Below, piece after piece: positions 33,061-37,407 of a stretch of DNA of 37,407 nt. Positions within the stretch are counted from its first letter, which is position 1, and every line of letters starts with the position of its first letter. The translations under genes and the position numbers were made by a program. This DNA comes from Candidatus Limosilactobacillus merdigallinarum (GTDB lineage: Bacteria; Bacillota; Bacilli; Lactobacillales; Lactobacillaceae), in assembly GCA_019114515.1 (NCBI GenBank), contig DXFH01000018.1, positions 1 through 37,407 on the forward strand, read 5' to 3'. The notes beneath the pieces were generated by a model that saw only the letters and a list, made by a program, of their open reading frames with translations, did not search any database and was not told the DNA's origin.

Positions 33061-34311
33061 ATGGATATTATCGAAGATTTGAAATGGCGCGGCGCCATTA
33101 ATCAATGTACTGACTTAGATGACTTAACCAAATTGCTAAGTGAAAGGAAAATCGCCTTGTACTGTGGGACTGACCCTACCGGTGACTCCTTGCACATCGG
33201 TCACTTAATTCCATTTATGTTGTTGAAACGATTCCAGTTAGCTGGTCACCACCCATACATCATCATTGGCGGTGGTACCGGGTTCATCGGTGACCCATCT
33301 GGCCGTAAGACGGAGCGGCAGTTGCTGTCACCAGAGCAGCTGGACCACAACAAGCAGGCATTGACCAAGCAAATGACCCGTCTGTTTGGCACTAAAGATT
33401 TCCATATCGTTGATAACTACGAATGGCTAAGCAAAATTGACCTACTGACCTTCTTGAGAGACTACGGAAAGTTATTCAGTGTAAACACCATGCTGTCAAG
33501 AGAAGCCGTCGCCAGCCGGTTGAAGAACGGGATCTCCTTCACTGAGTTCTCCTACCAAATCCTGCAATCCATTGACTTCCTTCACCTGTACGATGAAGAT
33601 AATGTGCAACTGCAAGTCGGTGGGGCTGACCAATGGGGTAACTTAGTCGATGGGGTCAACCTGATTCACGATAAGCACCCCGAAGCTAAGGCATTTGGTC
33701 TGACTATTCCATTGATGGTTAAGGCTGATGGAACCAAGTTTGGTAAGACTGCCGGCGGCGCCATCTGGTTAGACCCAGAAAAGACGACACCGTTTGAATT
33801 CTACCAATTCTGGTTGAACCAAGACGACCGTGACGTGGTCAAATACCTGAAGTACTTCACCTTCTTAAGTCATGAAGAAATCGATGACTTAGCAGAAAAG
33901 GTCAAGACCCAGCCATGGAAACGGGAAGCACAACGACGCTTAGCCGAAGAAGTTACCAAGTTTGTCCACGGTGAAGATGAAATGAAGAAAGCTGAACGCA
34001 TTTCGCAAATTCTCTTCAAGGGCAACATCCAAGATTTGGCAACCGATGAAGTCGAATTGGCCTTCCATGGTACCCCTTCAATTAGCATCAGCAGCGAACC
34101 GGTTGACTTAGTTCGCCTGCTGACTGACAACGGCGTGGAACCATCACGGCGGCAAGCGCGTGAAGATATCAAGAACGGTGCCATCCGCATTAACGGCAAA
34201 AAGATTACTGACATCGAGGCCACCATTGATCCCGCTGACAACTTTGACGGTAAGTTTGTCGTTATTAAAAAGGGTAAGAAGCACTTCACTTTAGCTAAGG
34301 TTAATAAGTAG
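33061..34311 (+). CDS. tyrS: Tyrosyl-tRNA synthetase
   Basis: 416 residues, class I. The HIGH motif is HIGH at 45-48, the KMSKS-equivalent is KFGKT at 226-230 (the TyrS form), and a C-terminal S4 RNA-binding domain lies at about 350-416 (SRRQAREDIKNGAIRING split across it). It charges tRNA-Tyr. GGAGG precedes ATG 33061 and the gene is under the Tyr T-box. No terminator separates it clearly from the trpS leader, which has its own promoter starting 3 bp after the stop. Confidence 0.98.
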   Translation: MDIIEDLKWRGAINQCTDLDDLTKLLSERKIALYCGTDPTGDSLHIGHLIPFMLLKRFQLAGHHPYIIIGGGTGFIGDPSGRKTERQLLSPEQLDHNKQALTKQMTRLFGTKDFHIVDNYEWLSKIDLLTFLRDYGKLFSVNTMLSREAVASRLKNGISFTEFSYQILQSIDFLHLYDEDNVQLQVGGADQWGNLVDGVNLIHDKHPEAKAFGLTIPLMVKADGTKFGKTAGGAIWLDPEKTTPFEFYQFWLNQDDRDVVKYLKYFTFLSHEEIDDLAEKVKTQPWKREAQRRLAEEVTKFVHGEDEMKKAERISQILFKGNIQDLATDEVELAFHGTPSISISSEPVDLVRLLTDNGVEPSRRQAREDIKNGAIRINGKKITDIEATIDPADNFDGKFVVIKKGKKHFTLAKVNK

Positions 34312-34313
34312 GC

Positions 34314-34341
34314 TTGTTTTTAACGCCAGCTAGTTTATAAT
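34314..34341 (+). promoter_or_regulatory. trpS T-box promoter
   Basis: TTGTTT, a 16-bp spacer, a perfect TATAAT. Confidence 0.6.
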
Positions 34342-34347
34342 TAAAAG

Positions 34348-34540
34348 CAATTAATCACTGGTAAAGTAGTAGTGACACCAACTAACAGAGAAAGTCCTGA
34401 CCCGCTGAAAGGGACCCCGGTTAAGCGAATTGGAAGCCAGTTTTCAACTGAATAATTCAATGAGTGACGGGCATGACTCGTAAGATAGGTGGCACCACGG
34501 TAATTCGTCCTATTCCAATTGCGGAATAGGGCGTTTTTCT
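34348..34540 (+). promoter_or_regulatory. T-box riboswitch, tryptophan specifier, for trpS
   Basis: The specifier TGG (Trp) is at 34431-34433 after GAAT, and the T-box ATAGGTGGCACCACGG at 34485-34500. The terminator GTCCTATTCC / GGAATAGGGC with TTTTT is at 34507-34538. The variable base is C (TGGC), complementary to G73 of tRNA-Trp. Confidence 0.95.
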
Positions 34541-34571
34541 TTACCGTTTTTACACGAAAGGATTGATTTAA

Positions 34572-35597
34572 ATGACAGAAAAAACAGTTATTTTAACCGG
34601 TGACCGGCCAACCGGTAAGCTTCATATTGGCCACTATGTTGGTTCCCTGCGTGAACGGGTAAAGATGCAAAACAGCGGCAAGTATGATCCATACATCATG
34701 ATCGCCGACCAGCAAGCATTAACCGACAACGCCCGTGACCCCGAAAAGATTCGCCGCAGCTTGATCGAAGTGGCGTTAGACTACCTGGCAGTTGGCCTGG
34801 ACCCAGAAAAGTCAACGATTTACGTTCAATCACAAATTCCCGCTTTATCGGAATTAAACATGTATTACTTAAACCTGGTTACTGTGTCACGGTTGGAACG
34901 CAACCCTACTGTTAAATCGGAAATTCAGCAAAAGCACTTTGACCGTTCCATCCCTGCCGGTTTCTTAACTTATCCGGTTAGTCAAGCCTGTGACATTACC
35001 GCCTTTAAGGCTAAATTGGTACCAGTTGGTGATGACCAGGAGCCTATGCTGGAACAAGCACGCGAAATCGTCCGTTCCTTCAACTCAATCTATGGCCCCG
35101 TATTAGTTGAACCAGAAGGCGTCTTCCCGCCAAAGGGTCAAGGACGGATTCCTGGGCTCGACGGCAACGCTAAGATGAGTAAGTCATTAGGTAACGCCAT
35201 CTACTTGTCAGACGACAAAGACACCTTGCGTAAGAAGGTCATGTCCATGTACACTGACCCGCAGCACATCCACGTTGACGACCCTGGCCACATTGAAGGC
35301 AACGTCGTTTTTACCTACCTAGACATCTTCGCCAAAGATAAAGATACGGTGCAGGAAATGAAAGATCATTACCGTGCCGGTGGTTTAGGTGACGTCAAGA
35401 TCAAGCGTTACCTCTTTGATGTCTTGAACGAAGAGCTTTCCCCAATCCGTCAGCGGCGTGAAGAATTCGCTAAGGATATCCCTGCCGTTTACGACATGCT
35501 GCAAAAGGGTTCTGAGAAGGCCAATAAAGTTGCTGCCCAAACCCTGCATGAAGTTAAGGAAGCAATGGGTCTGAACTACTTTGAACAACAGCACTAA
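34572..35597 (+). CDS. trpS: Tryptophanyl-tRNA synthetase
   Basis: 341 residues, class I. HIGH is at 18-21 ([10 protein letters not shown]), KMSKS at 201-205, and the [19 protein letters not shown] segment matches bacterial TrpRS. It charges tRNA-Trp. AAAGGATT precedes ATG 34572. It is monocistronic under the Trp T-box with its own terminator. Confidence 0.98.
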   Translation: MTEKTVILTGDRPTGKLHIGHYVGSLRERVKMQNSGKYDPYIMIADQQALTDNARDPEKIRRSLIEVALDYLAVGLDPEKSTIYVQSQIPALSELNMYYLNLVTVSRLERNPTVKSEIQQKHFDRSIPAGFLTYPVSQACDITAFKAKLVPVGDDQEPMLEQAREIVRSFNSIYGPVLVEPEGVFPPKGQGRIPGLDGNAKMSKSLGNAIYLSDDKDTLRKKVMSMYTDPQHIHVDDPGHIEGNVVFTYLDIFAKDKDTVQEMKDHYRAGGLGDVKIKRYLFDVLNEELSPIRQRREEFAKDIPAVYDMLQKGSEKANKVAAQTLHEVKEAMGLNYFEQQH

Positions 35598-35675
35598 ACA
35601 AATGCTGTGATGACTGCTACAGCGGATTTAAAATAATTGCCACTGCAACCAGCTAAATACGATCAAAAAAGAACA

Positions 35676-35722
35676 CAAAAAACGCGTCTGTCCTCTGGAG
35701 AATAAGGACAGGCACGTTTTAA
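35676..35722 (+). terminator. trpS terminator
   Basis: A 15-bp stem with one mismatch (arms 35679-35693 and 35706-35720), flanked by A and T runs. The following 100 bp to the GH43 stop hold nothing recognisable. Confidence 0.85.
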
Positions 35723-35822
35723 ATTGGAAAATAAACTAGCAATACTAAGGAATCATTTCCTACCTAACATTTAATATTTGCGGATTATCTAGGTGTATTT
35801 GTGATATTTGCTAAAGGAGAAG

Positions 35823-37162
35823 CTAATGGTCAGCGTGGTAACTAAAGTTAGTGAACCGCGCTTGTGTGTGGTTTCGCCGGTGCATATCAATGGCATCCAT
35901 CCCAATGAAGTCACCAGTGAAGCCACCTGACAGGAAGGAAACATCCAAAGTACCCAGGTGCTGTTCGCCATCACCATCATCAACCCAGAAGTCGGCTTTG
36001 GTGTCGTCAATCTTAATGCGGAAGTGATAGTGACCCTTGCCGTTAGTCTTGACGGAAGCGACCCGCTTGAATTCTTGCGCAACTTCTTCTTGCAGAACAA
36101 CCACTGGTTGATTATCTTCATCAACGGTAGCCATTAACAAGATGTAGTTGGACAAGTCAAGATACATGGTCATCCCTGCCAACTGCAGGTAAGTAGTTGA
36201 CGTGTATTCCATGTCAACACTAGCGGTAACGCCGAAGTCATATTGACGAGTAGCAACCAAGTGCTGGTCGAAAGCTGATTGCGGTGATTGACCAGCTTTA
36301 ATCGTCAAACCATTGACATCGGCATGGAACCAAATAGGATCAGCAAACTGACGGTAAGTGTTCCAGTAACGTGGATCGACACCAAATTGCAAATCATCAG
36401 TGAAGCCATGGTGAACTGGTTTTGCCGGCGTACCACCCTTTGGTGCAGGTACTTTCAATGCTGGAGACTTGCTTCCAGAGCGCAGACGGATCCAGCCATC
36501 ATCAGTCCATTCAACCGGTTCAATCGCTGTTTCACGACCCAGAATCGGATTGTTGCCTGGCAATGGACGGGTACACAGGTGAGCAATGTACCATTCATGC
36601 TCCGCCGTTTCAATCAGACTTGAATGACCAGATTGCTGTAATGGCAGTTCGGGGTGACCCTTTGAAGTGATCAATGGGGTGCCAGGATCAACTTCATATG
36701 GACCCCAAATTTCCTTTGAACGAGCAACCGTTTCCTGGTGGTTAATGCCCGTGCCACCTTCAGCAGTGAACAGGTAGTAGTAATCACCATGCTTGTAAAT
36801 CTGCGGTGCTTCCGTCTTCGCTGGTACAGTACCGTCAAACAGCTTCTTTGGTTCACCAATCAAGTCGAATGATCCGGGGTCGATCTGTTGCATAACGATC
36901 CCACATGACTTGTTGTGGGTTTCCATCCGGTAATCCCAGATTTCGTTTAAGAAGTAAGCCTTGCCATCATCGTCAAAGAAAATTGATGGGTCAAAACCGG
37001 AACTGTCTACATAAACGGGCTTAGACCATGGGCCGTGGATATCCTTAGCAGTAACGATGTAGTTATCAACGTCCTTGTAAGGTACCCGCGTCTGGTTAAC
37101 GTTCGTGTAAACAATGTAGTAAGTACCATCATGGTAAGTTGCGTATGGGCCCCAGATTGAAC
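35823..37162 (-). pseudogene. GH43 family glycosidase (beta-xylosidase/arabinofuranosidase-like), 5' end removed by IS insertion
   Basis: About 446 residues remain. The frame begins mid-domain at SSIWGPYATYHDGTYYIVYTN, which in full GH43 enzymes follows roughly 85-90 residues of N-terminus. That lost part carries the NPDPS motif with the general-base Asp. The remaining part keeps the pKa-modulating Asp (GFDPSIFFDDDG) and the acid Glu (KTEAPQIYK), and a complete C-terminal beta-sandwich domain. The apparent TTG start at 37172 and first codons come from the IS end, so they are not native. Without the base Asp the protein should be inactive. The gene was probably for plant-derived xylo- or arabino-oligosaccharides. 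Confidence 0.88.
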
Positions 37163-37407
37163 TGAAGTGCAATACAAAAGTTGGACAAAATTAAATAGTT
37201 AAGCTGCTAAGGCATGATTCCGATATTCAATTGGAGTCATGCCTTTAGTCTTTAAAGAGATTCGTTCATGGTTGAAATAGTACACGTATTGAGTAGCTAT
37301 TTGCTTGAATTCTGCCAAGTTCTTACATGGTGGTAAACCGTTAAGCAGTTCAGTTTTAAAAAGATGGAAAAAACTTTCTACGGGGGCATTATCCAAACAG
37401 TTGCCTT
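37163..37407 (-). mobile_element. IS3-family insertion sequence, partial, terminal part
   Basis: The sequence from about 37163 (TGAAGTGCAATAC, a TG-starting terminus) to the window edge contains the end of an IS3-type transposase and the terminal non-coding tract. It interrupts the GH43 gene. The exact terminus could also be TGAACTG at 37158; the other end and any target duplication are outside the window. Confidence 0.8.
37199..37407 (-). CDS. IS3-family transposase OrfB, C-terminal part (partial)
   Basis: The frame is open to the window edge. It reads GNCLDNAPVESFFHLFKTEL, the DDE-domain segment holding the catalytic Glu (in VESFF), then YVYYFNHERISLKTKGMTPIEYRN, the standard C-terminus of the IS150-like subgroup. 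Start and upstream DD residues lie beyond 37407. No internal damage is seen in the visible part. Confidence 0.92.
   Translation of the reverse strand, partial: GNCLDNAPVESFFHLFKTELLNGLPPCKNLAEFKQIATQYVYYFNHERISLKTKGMTPIEYRNHALAA

Overview
The window reads as chromosomal DNA of a heterofermentative gut-type lactobacillus (Lactobacillaceae, probably Limosilactobacillus). The basis is the protein sequences, a CBS-less IMP dehydrogenase, a bile salt hydrolase, three T-box leaders, and the origin-proximal block rsmG-noc-parA-parB-DUF951-ychF. The species cannot be fixed from the sequence alone. AT-rich intergenic regions, strong Shine-Dalgarno sites and sigma-A promoters fit this assignment.

Layout. 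1-312: minus-strand leader and tandem promoters of an rRNA operon whose 16S gene lies just left of the window. 534-5145: a membrane protein, bile salt hydrolase, cardiolipin synthase and a PsiE-like protein. 5248-8428: phosphoglycerate mutase, a maltose-acetyltransferase-like protein lacking the catalytic His, and formate-THF ligase. 8519-8660: copy 1 of a structured intergenic element. 8749-13102: an AI-2E-type membrane protein, a broken cyclopropane-fatty-acid synthase gene, a small serine hydrolase and azlCD. 13195-16888: a response regulator, then a 0.6-kb gene-free region with a probable ncRNA and copy 2 of the element, then the histidine kinase overlapping dacA. 17064-23862: the purine and chromosome-segregation block (guaB, DUF1129, ychF, DUF951, parB, parA, noc, rsmG), all on the minus strand.

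23985-28491: a divergent carbohydrate locus. A PTS EIIBC on the minus strand faces gusA (beta-glucuronidase) and a LacI-family regulator on the plus strand. The shared intergenic region carries eight copies of TTTAGCA/TGCTAAA and two LacI/CcpA-type operators. 28564-30772: nucleoside hydrolase and NupC-type transporter, with cre-like sites. 31157-35597: a permease with a T-box whose specifier reads glycine, divergent from tyrS and trpS, each with its own matching T-box. 35823-37407: a GH43 glycosidase gene cut by an IS3-family insertion sequence that runs off the right edge.

The most interesting signals are: (1) the element present twice, identical at 99 of 116 core positions, with compensatory changes in its stems, one copy inside an apparent free-standing ncRNA between the two halves of a two-component system; (2) a PTS permease next to beta-glucuronidase in which both the usual GxHW histidine and the GITEP glutamate are replaced, which matters because glucuronides have no C6 hydroxyl to phosphorylate; (3) the TTTAGCA operator cluster. 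Three genes look degraded or altered: cfa (nonsense plus frameshift), the GH43 gene (IS insertion) and the acetyltransferase (catalytic His lost).
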